Shown: positions 11,987 through 24,231 of the stretch, one piece after another
How the letters are laid out: every line of letters starts with the position of its first letter
Position numbering within the stretch: the stretch's first letter is position 1
Source: Elephas maximus indicus
Taxonomy: Eukaryota; Chordata; Mammalia; Proboscidea; Elephantidae
Assembly: GCF_024166365.1 (NCBI RefSeq)
Contig: NC_064826.1
Coordinates: 62,265,001 to 62,329,000, forward strand
DNA length: 64,000 nucleotides
Direction: 5' to 3'
Translations under genes and position numbers: made by a program
Notes under the pieces: model-generated
Database searches by the model: none
What the model saw: only the letters and a program-made list of their open reading frames with translations
Told to the model about the DNA's origin: nothing

Positions 11987-12223
11987 CTTTCACCAAAGTT
12001 AACATGTAGTGCCTAGTTAGTGATTTTCCCTCCTTCCTTCTCCCATCCCTGGTAACCATCAAAAGAATTTTTTGTGTGTGCGTAAACCTTTTTATAATAG
12101 TGATTTCATACAATATTTGTCCTTTTGCGATTGGCTTATTTCACTCAGCATAGTGTCCTCCAGATTTGTCCATGTTGTGAGATGTTTTGTGAATTCAACA
12201 TTGTTCTTAATCATTAGGTAGTA

Positions 12224-12782
12224 CAGTTAACCATCCATATCCATGGGTTCTGTATCTGTGAATTCAACCAACCGTGAATTCAACCAACCGTGAATTCAAC
12301 CAACCGTGAATTCAACCCAGCAGATTGAATATATTTGGGGTTAAAAAAAAAAAATGTTCCGAAAAGCAAAACTTGAATTTGCCACATGCTGAGCACTACA
12401 CTGAATCCACACGAATGAATTCATGTGTAGGGATACCCCACCGTAGGCGCTCATCATTTCACAGATCCTCAGTCTCCAGCACTCGCGTTTGAGCATTGTC
12501 TGCCTTGTGTCTTGTTCTTTCACTACCTGTGTTGTGTGCAGCCATTATTCTGTTATTTACGTAGCACTTAAACTATATTTACACTATATTAGGTATCATA
12601 AGTATCTAGAGATGCTTTAAAATCTACGGGAGGATGTGTGTAGGTTATGTGCAAATACCATGCCGTTTTATATAAGGGACCCGAACATCCGTGGATTTTG
12701 GTATCCATGGTGGGGAGCACGGGGGGGGGGGGGGGACGGGGAGCAGGTCCTGGAACCAATCCCCCATGGACCAAGGGACAAC
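12224..12782. mobile_element. Tigger-type non-autonomous DNA transposon
   Basis: Ends are imperfect inverted repeats of the CAGTTRNCC..ATCCATGG / CCATGGA..GGGACAAC type, flanked by TA dinucleotides (12222-12223 and 12783-12784). It interrupts L1 sequence exactly: GTAG before and TTCCATTG after rejoin a standard L1 phrase. It resembles Tigger3-class elements (pogo/Tc1-mariner superfamily). No transposase frame remains. A G run lies at about 12721-12736. Confidence 0.8.
12258..12317. repeat. 16-bp tandem repeat within the Tigger element
   Basis: GTGAATTCAACCAACC is repeated at 12258, 12274 and 12290, with a 12-bp partial copy at 12306-12317. All copies are identical, an expansion of the normal single subterminal phrase. 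Confidence 0.95.
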
Positions 12783-13183
12783 TATTCCATTGTTGTATGT
12801 ACCACAGTTTGTTTATCCATTCATCTGTTAACGGGCACTTAGGTTGTTTCCATCTTTTTGCTGTTGTGAATAATGCTGCATTGAACATGGGTGTACACAT
12901 GTCTGTTCGTGTTACGGCTCTTATTTCTCTAGAATTTATACCTAGGAGTGGGATTGCTGAATAATATGGTGTTTCTGTTTCTAGCTTTTTAAGGAAGTAC
13001 TGTGCTATTTTCCGTAGTGTTTGTACCATTTTGCATTTCCACCAGCAGTGCATAAGAGTCCCAATCTCCCCACAGCATTGGCAGCATTTGCCGTATTCTG
13101 TTTTTTTGATTAGTGCCATTATTGTCGGGGTGAGATGGTATCACATTGTAGTTTTGATTTGCATTTCTGTAACGGCTAATGCT

Positions 13184-13249
13184 ATGCGTAGGAGTCGACT
13201 CAACGGCAGTGCAGTTTTTTGTTTTTTGTGTTTTTTTTTTTGGTTTTTA
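13184..13249 (+). repeat. SINE tail fragment inside L1
   Basis: A truncated SINE tail (AGGAGTCGACTCAACGGCAGTG plus T-rich end, in two pieces) sits between duplicated L1 phrases GGCTAATG before and after it. It is a 5'-truncated insertion. Confidence 0.75.
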
Positions 13250-13693
13250 ATGGCTAATGATTGCGAGTATCTCTTCATGTGTTTATTAGCTGCCTGAATG
13301 TCTTCTTTGGTGTAGTGTCTGTTCGTTTCCTTTGTCCATTTTTTAATTGGATTGGTTTGTCTTTTTGTTGTTGAGGTGTTGACGTTTTCCATACATTTTA
13401 GAGATTAGACCCTTGTCAGATATGTCATAGCCAGAAAATTTTTCGCAGTGTGTAGGTTCTCTTTTTACTATGAAGATCTTCATGATCTTTGTAGTTTTAG
13501 GTTTTACATTTAGGCCTTTGATCCATTTTGAGTTAGTTTTTGCTCATGGTGTGAGGTATAGATCCTGTTTCATTTTTCTGCAAATGGTTATCCAGTTTTG
13601 CCGGCACCATTTGTTAAAGAGGCCCTCTCTTCCCCATTTAATGGACTTTGACCCTTAGTTGAAGATCAGCTGTCCCTGGGTGGAGGGATTTAC

Positions 13694-14968
13694 AAATGAG
13701 CTGTCCATGCTGCTGTTGTTAGGTGCCATGAGTCTGTTCTGACTCATAGCAACCCTACCCACAACAGAACAAAACACTGCTGGGTCCTGAGCCATCCTTA
13801 CAGTCATTGTTACGCTTGAGCTCATTGTTGCAGCCACTGTGTCAATCCACCTCGTTGAGGGTCTTCCTCTTTTCCACTGGCCCTGCACTCTGCCAAGCAT
13901 GGTGTCTTTCTCCAGGGACTGATCCCTCCTGACAACATGTTTAGTGTATGTAAGACACTGTCTTGCCATCCTTGCTTCTAAGAAGCATTCTGATTGTACT
14001 TCTTCCAGACAGATTTGTTCGTTCTTTTGGCAGTCCATGGTATATTCAATATTCTTCGCCAGCACCACAATTCAAAGACATCAGTTCTTCTTCTTCGGTC
14101 TTCCTTATTCATTGTCTAGCTTTCACATGCATATGACACGATTGAAAATACCATGGCTTGGGTCAGGTGCACAGTAGTCTTCAAGGTGACATCTTTGCTC
14201 TTCAACACTTTAAAGAGGTCCTTTGCAGCAGATTTACCCAGTGCAATGCATCTTTTGATTTCTTGACCCCTGCTTCCGTGGGTATTGATTGTGGATCCAA
14301 GTAAAATGAAATCCTTCACAACTTCAGTCTTTTCTCCATTTATCGTGATGTTGCCCTTTGGTCCAGTTGTGAGGATTTTTGTTTTCTTTATGTTGAGGTG
14401 CAATCCGTATTGAAGGCTGTGGTCTTTGATCATAATTAGCAAGTACTTCAAGCCCTCTTCACTTTCAGCAAGCAAGGTTGTGTCATCTGCATACCTCAGG
14501 TTGTTAATGAGTCTTCCTTCAATCCTGATGCCCGGTTCTTCATATAGTCCAGCTTCTCATATTATTTGCTCAGCATACGGATTGAATAGGTATGGTGAAA
14601 AAATACAACCCTGATGCACACCTTTCCTAACTTTAAACCAATCAGTATCCCCTTGTTCTTTCGGAACAGCTGCCTCTTGATGTATGTAAAGGTTCTTCAT
14701 GAGCACAAGTAAGTGTTCTGGAATTGCCATTCTTCACAGTGTTACCGTAATTTGTTATGATCCACACAGTCGAATGCCTTTGCATAGTCAATAAAACACA
14801 GGTAAACATCCTTGTTTTATTCTCTGCTTTCAGCCAGGATCCATCTGACATCAGCAATGATATCCCTGGTTCCAGGTCCTCTTCTGAAACCGGCCTGAAT
14901 TTCTGGCAGTTCCGCGCCGATATACTTCTGCAGCCGTTTTTGAGTGATTGTTCAAAAACAGCTGCAGC
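13694..14968 (-). mobile_element. RTE LINE, 5'-truncated, inside L1
   Basis: Minus-strand RTE copy holding the C-terminal part of the reverse transcriptase and the 3' end. The RT motif YADD lies on the minus strand near 14478-14496, and downstream peptides include LHLNIKKTKILTTGP (frame 14116-14475) and HVVRRDQSLEKD (frame 13655-14068). The 3' terminus TGTTGTTAGGTGCC is at about 13711. The flanking L1 phrase AGCTGTCC..GGTGGAGGGATTTAC is duplicated at 13668-13693 and 14969-14994 (26 bp, slightly diverged), marking the target site. Frameshifted and inactive. Confidence 0.92.
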
Positions 14969-17849
14969 AGCTGTCCACAGGTGGAGGGATTTACTTCTGG
15001 GTTCTCGATTTAGTTCCCTTGGTTTATGTGTCTGTTGTACCAGTATCAAGCTGTTTTGACTACCATGGCTGTATTTCCATCTCATTAAAGAATGCTTTTG
15101 GAAGTTGGATTGGGATTGCCTTATATTTGTAGATCACTTCAGGTAGTATTGACATTTCCACAATGTTAAGTCTTCCTATCCATGAGTATGGTTATGTTTT
15201 TCCAGTTATGTAGGTCTCTTTTGGTTTCTTGCAGTAATGTTTTTTTGTTTTCTTTGTATGTCTTTTACGTCCCTAGTTGTATTTATTTTATCCTTTGGGG
15301 GGCTATTGTAAATGGTATTGTTTTCCTGATTTCCTTTTCAGAATTCTCTTTATTACTGTAGATGAATCCAGCTGATTTTTGTATGTTGATCTTGTACCCT
15401 AACCACTTCGCTGAATCTTTCTATTAGTTCCAGTAGCTTTCTTGTGGAATCTCTGGGATTTTCTATGTATAGGGTCATATCATCTGTGAATATGAAAATT
15501 TTTACTTCTTCCATGCCAATGTGGATGCCCTTTTTTTCCCCTTCCTGCTCTCATCATCTAGCTAGGACTTCCAATACAATTTTGGATAAGAGTGGTGAAA
15601 AAGGGCATCCTCACTTGATTCCCGTCCTCAAAGGGAATGCTTTCAGTCTCCGTTAAGAATTATGCTGTCCATTGGTTTTTTATAAGAAGAAAAAAAAAAT
15701 TTTTTTTTTTTCCTAAGGGCATGTTATGTTCTATTCCTATGTGGCTGAGCGTTTTTATCAGGAAAGGGTGTTGGATTTTAGCAGACCGTTTTATTGAGAT
15801 GATCATGTGATTCTTTTCCTTTTGTTTTATTTATGTGGTGAATTACATTGATTCCTTTTCTAATGTTGAACCATGTTTACATTTCTGGTATGAATCCTAT
15901 TTGGTCATGATGTATTATTTTTTTGATATGCTGTTGAATTCTACTGGCTAGAATTTTGTTGAGAATTTTTGTGTGGATATTCATGAAGGATATTGGTCTA
16001 TAATTTTCTTTTGTGGTGATTTTGCCTGGCTTTGGTATCAAGGTTATGCGGGCGTCATAGAATGAATTTGGGAGTATTCCCTCCTTTCCTGTGCTCTGGA
16101 ATAGTTTGAGTAGAATGGGTGTCTATTCTCTGAATATGTAGTAGCATTCTCCAGTGAAGCCATCGGGGCTGGGCTTTTTTTTGTTTGTTTTGAGTTTTTT
16201 CATGGCCTCTTCGATTTCTTCTTTTGTTACGGGTCTGTTCAAATTTTCTCCTTCACTTTGTGTTAGTTTAGGTAGGTGGCGTGTTTCTATAAATTTGTCC
16301 ATTTGTCCTAGGTTTTCAATTTTGTTGGAGTATGATTTTTTATAATGTATCATGATCTTTTTATCTCAGTTGATTCTGTTTTATTGTCACCCATCTCACT
16401 TCTTATTTTAGTTATTTGCATATTCTCTTTTGCTTTGTCAGTTTGGCCAATGGTTTGTCGATATTATTGAACCCTTCAAAGAACCAACTTCAAGTCTTGT
16501 TGATTGTTTCTGTTGTTTTCCCGTTTCTGTTTTATTTATTTCTACGCTAATGTTTAGTATTTCCTTTTTTCTGGTGGCTGTGGGCTTCTTTTGCTGTTCT
16601 TTTTCTGTTTGTTAGAGTTGTAGAGTAAGGTATGAATTTTGGCCCTTCTTTTTTGATGTGTGCGTTGCTTGTTATAAATTGACCTCTGAGCACTGCTTTT
16701 GCTGTGTCCCAAAGGTTTTGGTATGTTGTGTTTTCATTCTCATTTGATTCTAGGAATTTTTTAATTTCTTCTATTACCCACTGGTTTTTAAGCAAGGCCT
16801 TATTCAGCTTCCATGTACTTGATTTTTTTCTTTCTTCTTCCTGCTATTGATTTCTAATTTTACTGTGTTTTGATCAGAGAAGATACTTTGTATTAATTTC
16901 AATGTTTTTGAATTTATTGAGGTTTGTTTTGTAGCCAAAACTATGGTGTATCCTGGAGAATGATTCATGTGTGTTGGAAAAGAATATATATTGTGTTGCT
17001 GTTGGGTGGAGTATTCTGTATATGTCCATGAGGTCAAGTTGGTTGTTTGTGTTATTTAGATCTTTTGTATCTTTTTTGAGTTTCTTTCTAGTTGTTCTGT
17101 CCTTCATCAAAAGTGGTGTGTTAAAGTCTTCTACTATTACTGTGGAACTCTCTGTTTCTCTTTTTAATGCTGTTAGAGTTTATTTTATGTATTTTGGAGC
17201 TCTGTCATTGGGTATGTAAATATTTATTATAGTTGCGTACTCTTGGTGGATTGACACTTTAATCATTACATAATGCCCGTCCTTGTCTTTTATGGTGGAT
17301 TTTTCTTAAAGTTTATTTTATCAGAGATTAGTATTGCCATTCTTGCTTTTTTTTTTGGTTACTGTTTGCTTGATGTATTTTTCTTCCATCCTTTGATTTT
17401 TAGTTTGTTTATATTTTTGTGTCTAAGGTGTGTCTCTTGTAGGCAACATCTTGATGGGTTGTGTGTTTTAAATCCATTCTGCCACTCTCTTTTGACTGGT
17501 GCATTTAAACCATTTACATTCAGTGTGATTATCGATAGTGGTGAATTTACTGCTGTCGCTTTGTTATGCTTTTCTGTTGTTGACAGTTTCTTTTTTCCAG
17601 TTAATTTTCTGTGCTGAGTTCTTTTTGTTTGTGAACTTCCATTTCCTTTGTTGTTGTTGATTTTGTGTTTACTGAGGCTTTATGATTTTCTTTTTTATTT
17701 TGATGAGTAGGTTTGTTAACTTTCTTTGTAATTATCCAGAATTGTACCCTTATTTTCCTAAGTTTAAAACAGCCTTTCATTTCTTGATATCACCTTGACA
17801 TCCTCTTTGTATGTAGAAGCTCTGTAAGTATGTCATTTATTCCCGCTTT

Positions 17850-18960
17850 TTGTTTAGGAGTTGTTGTCATTTACAAATTGATGTCTTCAGTTCCCTGTTT
17901 TCAGTCTTGTAGCTTTATTTTATTTTTGAGAATTCTTTATCTAAGTTGTCATCTGGCTGATGCTGTCATGTGTCTTTTTCTCAGGTTGTTGTGTGATGTT
18001 GTTGGTTCTCTGTATGAAGGACCCCTTTTAATATTTCTTGTAAGGTTGGTCTAGTGTTCCAAAGTCTCTTAATTTCTGTTTATCTGGAAATGTCCTAGTT
18101 TAGCCATCATATTTGAGAGACAGTTTTGCTGGATATGTAATTCCTGGTTGGCAGTTTTTTCTTTCAGGGTTTTATATGTCATCTCATTGCCTTCTTACTT
18201 GCTCGGTTTCTGCCTAGAAATAAGAGCTTAGTCTTATTGGTTCCTCTTTGTAGGTATTTTGTTTTTCCCAAGCTGCTCTCTGAATTCTTTCTTTGTCTTT
18301 GGTTTAGGAAAGTTTGGTTATGATATACCTTGGTGATTTTCTTTTAGGATCCTGTATGGGGTTCATTGGGCTTCTTAGATATCTCCTTCTCTTTCATGGT
18401 ATTAGGAAAGTTTTATGCCAGCAAATGTTCAAAAATTCTCCCTGTGCATTATTTATTTATTTTTGTCTCTTCCTGTCCTGAAATTCCAATCATGCATAGA
18501 TTATTTCTCTTGATAGTTCCTACATAACTCTTAGGCTTTCTTCATTTTTCTTTGTTCTTTTTCCTGCTTGTTCCTCAAACAAATTACTGTCAAGGAATTT
18601 GTCCTCTATTTTGCTGATTCTGTCTTCCATTGATTCATTTCTCCTCCTGTATCCTTCCGTTGAGTTATCTGTTTCTGAAATTTTATTGTTAATCGTCTGG
18701 ATTTCTAGTTGCTGTTTTGGTATGGTATCTAGGTGTCTATTTTTTCATTTTGTTCTAATCTTGTATTCCTGAATTCTAGAGTTTTGATTGTGTTTTCCTT
18801 GGTTTTGTCTGTATTTTCCTTTATCTCTTTCTTCCTCTCTTGGAGGAATCTATATACAAGTCTTTTGAATTCCTAATCAGGTAGCTCTATTACCATTTCT
18901 TCCTCAGGGAACTTGCCTGGCCCTTTAGTGTAGTCACTTGCTTGAGTCATCTTGTCCTGT
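17850..18960 (-). pseudogene. L1 ORF1 region (decayed)
   Basis: Antisense to this interval lies the L1 ORF1 region, which in intact L1 encodes a coiled-coil RNA-binding protein. I recognise it by order within the element and by phrases such as the decayed GGTTGGCAGTTTTTTCTTTCAG. No long open frame survives. Confidence 0.55.
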
Positions 18961-19069
18961 TTCTTTATATGATTTGATATTGTCTGTGGTAGTAAGGTAT
19001 TATTTTATTTATCGATTATATGTTTGCTTGCTTTATCCTTTTTTTTTTTTTTTTTTGGTATATCCAAGT

Positions 19070-20840
19070 GAGTGGGGTGGACGAGCTACATTGGTCACTA
19101 GTCCAGCAGCACTGGAGCACCCACCACCTGTCCCTGACTGGGCAGGGCAGCCACTAGCAACATGTGTGAGGGGCGGCAGGTCTCTGTCCATTGGTTGTGC
19201 AGGCAGCTGAGGGCAGGCTGGTCAGGCATTGGCCGCCATCTGTCATTGGTACAGTGGCACAGGATCAGGCAGTGGTTCTCACCAACTGGGCAGTATGGAG
19301 GGGGAGTGGGGGTGTGGAGCACACTCTCCGCTTGCTGAGTCTATGGACAGGGGTGGGTGGTGGGCTAGCAAGGATACAAGAGTGTGCTCTCCGCCTAGCT
19401 AGGTTGGAGGGGACGGGTGTACGGGAGTGGACTCATCCCCGCTTCCTGGGTTGGTGGGGGTAAGGTAGGGGGGAGCACCCAGTGGCGCAGTTCCCTTTGT
19501 TCACCGCGTGAGGTGGGGGCTAGGGGCTGGGGGGGTCGGGTCAGGCTGTGGTGGAGCTCCAGAGTGGTCTGGCACTGCTTGGAGGAGTGAGTCAGTCGGT
19601 GGTAGGTGGGATGGGGCTCTCGGGGAGCAGGGGGGTAGTCCATTGCTACTTGGAGGGGGCAGGGCAGTAGGTGGGGCAGGGTAGGCAGGGAATACTGGAG
19701 CAGACTTACACTGCTGGGAGGGGCTTGGTGGGGCGGGGCTGCCTGGGGTGGGCCAGAGGGTCCTGTGCTGCTCAGAGGGATGAGTTGGTGGGTGGCTGGT
19801 AGAGCCGATCGGCTGGGGAGCACTGGAGTGGTGCCTCACCACTTAGAGGGGTGGGGTAGTGAGTAAGCCAGGTGAACGGGAGCATTGGAGCAGTACTGCA
19901 CTGCTCAAAAGGGTTAGGCTAGGGGTGGGAGCAGGCCAGGGATCTCTGGAGTGGTCCTGCACCGCTCTGAGGGGGCGGGTCTGTGAGAGGGGTGAAGTCC
20001 GGCAGCTGGGAGTGCTATGGCTGCCGCTGCTCGTCTATGGACAAGGTAGGGGTGGTGGACAGGGCAGTGGGGCAGGAAAGGAGAGACTCCAACTATGGTC
20101 CCCAGTGGTGAGGTCTGCAGAGGTGGTGGGGGAGTTGTACCTCAAATTACCAGGAGGGTGGGGGGATGAGGGTGGAGAGTTTCTCAGGTCACTGGGGTGT
20201 GAGTGCTTGGGCACTTCTGTTGCCTGCAGTCAGCAGCCGGGACCTGGTCCTGATCAAGTATGAGGAGGATGGCTGCTCTTAGTCTGGCCCGGTGGGAGTA
20301 CCTCCTGTTGACACTCTGTGGATCTCTTACTCCGTGTGTGCCACCCACTCCAATGTTCAGGGACCGCTGCTGGTGAATCATCTTGTCTCTGGGTCCTGGC
20401 TCCCTCCCTGTTCTGTAGACACTGGTATCCCTAGAGTTCGCCCTCTCTTCTTATACTTTTCCTCCTTAGGTCCAGTTCATGTCCAGCTGACCTTGCTTTA
20501 CTCTGGGTATATCAACGCTTTGTCTCTGTCTCCTGTTGGGAATTCTGTGAAGTTACCTTTTTGTGCTCCTCACCCAGGATCATTGTTGTCTTTATCTCAA
20601 GATGGCTGCATTGTGCTAGGTCAGCTGGAAGGGCCCCCTCGGCTCTGTGTCTCTCCTCATTTGCAGTTTTCGATTAGTCGCTTCTTCCAGTTGGTGTTTG
20701 ATGTAATTTTTTTCATTTGATGCTCAGGGTTCCAGGACTGTCATCTGTATCTGTTTCATTTGGTTTCTTGGGTCTCTGCTACAGAGGTATGGCAAACTGG
20801 GTCTGCCTAGGCCACCATTTTGGCTTCCCTGCCCCCTATA
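19070..20840 (-). promoter_or_regulatory. L1 5' UTR (internal promoter region)
   Basis: G+C-rich block forming the 5' UTR of the antisense L1, ending with AGGCCACCATTTTGGCTTCC, the reverse complement of a usual L1 start that carries a YY1-like AAAATGGTGGCC. Internally it is a set of imperfect repeats around CACTG / GGAGC / GGGGTGG units. The proline-rich ORFs here are compositional. Confidence 0.75.
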
Positions 20841-20857
20841 ATACAGTGTTTAATTTT

Positions 20858-21635
20858 GTAATAATGTTTGAGTAGAAAAAGTATCATTTCATGAGGTAGT
20901 ATTTTTGTGTTCTAAAGCACATGAATTATATACCAGCAAAATGAAATTTTCAGTTGTAGTATTTAGACTTTTAAGAAAACATAATACGAAGTTTATTATG
21001 GTTAACCGTAGCATAGATCTTTAGGCGTGTATAACTTCTTTTATTCCAGTTCAGCAATGGGGTCAAGAGCCTGTAAAATGTGCTGAAAAATGTGTGTATT
21101 CTCCAGGAAGGATAGAGTAGTGAGCTATGTGGAATCCGTTCAACTTTTTGAAAGTTTGAGTTTCATTTTTACAGTTATCTGGTTGCTTTAGGGAATTTTA
21201 GTTTCTGTATTAAAAATTGTTAATTTCTTCAGACTTGAAAATGATCTTAATCATCTGTTAGTAGAATATGTGCTTTATCAGCAATTTCATCTAATCATTT
21301 TTCAGACCATCTAACTAGTAGTCACTTTTTTTTTTAAAGATGGTTTTCCACTGTCAAAGAAGTTTTAAAAGCCTCGTTTTTATTCTAAACATTTTATTCT
21401 GTTTTTTGCTAAAAACTGTTAACAACTTACCATTATTTAGGCTAAGGCCTTTTACTGGTTTTGGGGATTGTAGAGAAGATAAAATCTTCAGTTTCTTAAG
21501 AAAGGTAATCCTTGATATTTTTCTATTCTCATAGTCTGACATCCGTATTTTAATTAGATATAGGCAGTCTTTCCCTTTAAGTGCATCAGAATCTGATACT
21601 CAGGTCCCTGTATCTTCTGATTGGAACAATACTGG
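20858..21635. other. Unique intronic sequence
   Basis: AT-rich sequence without a recognised repeat or exon. Short ORFs on both strands at 21340-21542 mirror each other and look like chance. Confidence 0.4.
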
Positions 21636-22130
21636 GTATCTTAGGCACCTAGTGCTGCAGAAACAGAAATACAAGTGGATGGCTTCAACAAAGAGAAGTT
21701 TATTTTCAGTCCAGGAGGCTAGAAGTCCGAATTCAGGGTGCCAGCTCCAAGGGAAGGCCTTCTCTCTCTGTCGGCTCTGGAGGAAGGTCCTTGTCATCAG
21801 TCTTCCCTTGGCCTGGGAGTGTCTCAGCACAGGATCCTCAGGTCCAGAGCTCACACTCTGCTCCCAGGACTGCTTTCTTGGTGGTAGGAGGTTCCCAACT
21901 CTCGGCTTGCTTCCCTTTTATCTTTCCAGAGAGAAAAGGTGGAGCAGGCCACACCCCAGAGAAACTCCCTTTACCTTGGATCAAGGAGGTGATCTGAGTA
22001 AGGGTGGTGGTACGGTCCTACCCTAATCCTCTTAACAGAATTACAGTCACAAAATGGAGGACAGCTACACAATACTGGGAATCATGGCTTAACACAATTT
22101 TGGGAGGACATAATTCATTCTATGACACTG
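21636..22130 (-). mobile_element. Solo LTR, ERVL-MaLR-like, minus
   Basis: Inverted copy of the same LTR seen at 23490-24008. It begins with ATCTTAGGCACCTAGTGCTG (the inverted end) and finishes near TTCATTCTATGACA (the inverted TGTCAT start). The central part is diverged and shortened. Non-coding remnant of an endogenous retroelement. Confidence 0.75.
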
Positions 22131-22484
22131 GGTTAGAATTCCTGTCCATGGACATAACAATGACCAAATTATAAAGATAGCACTACAAAGATGAGGAATT
22201 TAGGATTTCTTTCCTAAATGAGCTGTAAAATGCCCATTTAAAATCTAAGAAAAAAAAGAAAATTCATTTAAAACATTGAGATGCTTTGATTTCTTCAAAC
22301 AGACATAAAAACATTGCCCTCATTGTTAGTCTACCTTCTCATAGTGCTTTAAAGGAAGGTACGTGATTAAACATATTAAGCCACAGTTTTCTTTCTGTTT
22401 CCTGGCCTTGGACAATAGCTTGGTTCACATTACTCTAACACTAGATGTTCTATTATCACATTCCTATTTTAGATTTAAAAGTTT
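22131..22484. other. Unique intronic sequence
   Basis: No gene or repeat recognised. Confidence 0.35.
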
Positions 22485-23318
22485 TTTTGCAGTAATTTCA
22501 CATTCACAGAAAAGTTGCTGAAACAGTATAAAGAACTCTTGTATGTATCCCCTTCACTCAGATTTCCCCATTGTTAACATTTCATTTCATTCTTCCATTG
22601 TCTGGCCTCTGTCTCTATACATATATATATATATGTGTGTATTTATAAGTGCGTGTCTACCTACCCATTATCATTAGTCCTTTTCTCAACCTTTTGTAAC
22701 ATGTTGTTCCATCACTCCTAACTACTACAGTATGTATTTCTCAAAAACCTGCCACTCTGTTATATAACCAGCATATAATCAGAAAATCAGCAGTGGTGCA
22801 ACACTGATACAACCTATTCAAATTTCAATAACTCTCCCAACGATAATCTCTTTTTGATCTGGTCCAGGATCTTATCCAGTAATATATATCTCTTCAAGCT
22901 TCATCAATCTTAATTTTACCTGTCTTTCATGTCCTTGACTGTTTTGTAAAGTAGACACTCTACTTTCTGTAGGATGACCCTCAACCTAGATCTATGTGAT
23001 GTTTCGTTGTGACCCCTATCAAATCATGAGTTCCTGGCAGAAATACCACAAAAATGGTGCTGTGCCCGTCTTAGTGCATTGCATCCAGAGGCAGACAGTG
23101 TCAAAACATGCCACTATTGGTGATTGTTAACTTGATCATATTCTCCCTTGATTAGTATTTGGGGAGAGGCATTCCAAAATTATACCAATATCCTGTTTTT
23201 CCTCAAACCTCTACCTGCTAGCTTTAGCATCCGTTGATAACTCTCAACTGAATTAACCACTTTTGTGATGATTGCCAAATGATATTCCATTATTTCTTCT
23301 GCATTTATTAGTTGGTGT

Positions 23319-24231
23319 CTTAGCTATCTAATGCTGCTATAACAGAAATACCACATAAGAAACAAATTTATTTTCTCACAGTTTAGGAGGCTAGAAGTCA
23401 GAATTCAGGACCCCAGCTCTAGGGGAAGGCTTTCTCTCTCTGTCAGCTCTGGAACAATGTCGTTGTCTCTTTTTGAACTTCTATTCCTATGTCATGGATT
23501 GAATTGTGTCCCCTCAAAATTCATGTGTCAACTTGGCTAGTTCATGATTCCCTGTATCGTGTGATTGTCCACCATTTTGTCTTCTGATGTGATTTTCCCA
23601 TGTGTCGTAAATCCTACCTCTATGATATTAATGAGATGGGATTGGAGACAATTATGTTAATGAGGCAGGACTCAATCTACAAGATTAGGTTGTGTTTTAA
23701 CTCAATCTCTTTTGAGATATAAAAGAGATAAGTGAACAGAGAGACAGGAGGGTCTCATACCACCAAGAAACAAGAGCCAGGAAAATAGCGCATCCTTTGG
23801 ACCCGGGGTCCCTGTGCTGAGAAGATTGCTGGGAAGATTGATGACAGGGACCTTCCTTCAGAGCCAACTGAGAGAGAAAGCCTTCCCCTGGAGCTGACAC
23901 CTTGAATTCAGACTTCCAGACTCCTAGACTGTGAGAGAATAAATTTCTCTTTGTTAAAGCCATTCTCTTATGGTGTTTCTTTTACAGCAGCAGTAGATAA
24001 CTAAGACATCCTGGGTGATCTTCATGTGGTTTGGCATCTCTATTCTCCCGTCTCTACTTTTTACATGCTTGTTTAAGCTCTTATATTTCAAGCGATTGAC
24101 TCAAGATACACCCTACACTAATCCTACCTTATTAATATAACAAGACAGCCTGTTCCCAAATGAGATTATAACCACAGGCATAGAGATTAGGAATTACAAC
24201 ACATATTTTGGGGGGACCCAGTTCAGTCAAA
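23319..24231 (-). mobile_element. LTR, ERVL-MaLR-like, minus, split by another LTR
   Basis: The left part at 23319-23489 (GTGTCTTAGCTATCTAATGC..) and the right part at 24009-24231 (..ATTTTGGGGGGACCCAGTTCAG) form one inverted LTR of the same family. Its middle is interrupted exactly by the plus-strand LTR at 23490-24008. Confidence 0.7.
23490..24008 (+). mobile_element. Solo LTR, ERVL-MaLR-like, plus
   Basis: Complete LTR from TGTCATGG to ..TAACTAAGACA with TG..CA ends. It carries a polyadenylation signal GAATAAA near 23936-23942 and a TATA-like GATATAAAAGAG near 23715-23726. The 5-bp flanks TCCTA and TCCTG look like its target-site duplication inside the older inverted LTR. Confidence 0.82.

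Larger units (their letters stand above)
10687..20840 (-). mobile_element. Full-length L1 LINE, antisense, decayed
   Basis: A complete L1 on the minus strand: 3' UTR about 10687-12580, ORF2 about 12590-17650, ORF1 region about 17850-18960, and a G+C-rich 5' UTR about 19070-20840. ORF2 pieces are recognisable: the cysteine-rich C-terminus (CCGEIGTLMHCWWKC) at 12589-13119, the RT catalytic block in the form F-T-D-D near 15471-15490, and linker peptides at 16123-16353 and 16547-16795. Many stops and frameshifts make it inactive. The flanks TACAGTGTTTTTAG.. (10669-10686) and TACAGTGTTTAATTTTG (20841-20857) look like its target-site duplication. Four later insertions lie inside it: a SINE, a SINE tail fragment, a Tigger-like element and an RTE. 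Confidence 0.93.

Noticed and set aside
12258-12317. CRISPR-like repeats
   Set aside because: The 16-bp units are directly tandem without spacers, inside a DNA transposon of a mammalian genome.
13655-14475. Possible host gene with reverse-transcriptase-like peptides
   Set aside because: It is a 5'-truncated RTE copy with a target-site duplication in an L1.
19395-20263. ORFs of 113-142 residues in a G+C-rich block
   Set aside because: They sit in the L1 5' UTR, in several overlapping frames on both strands. Composition explains them.
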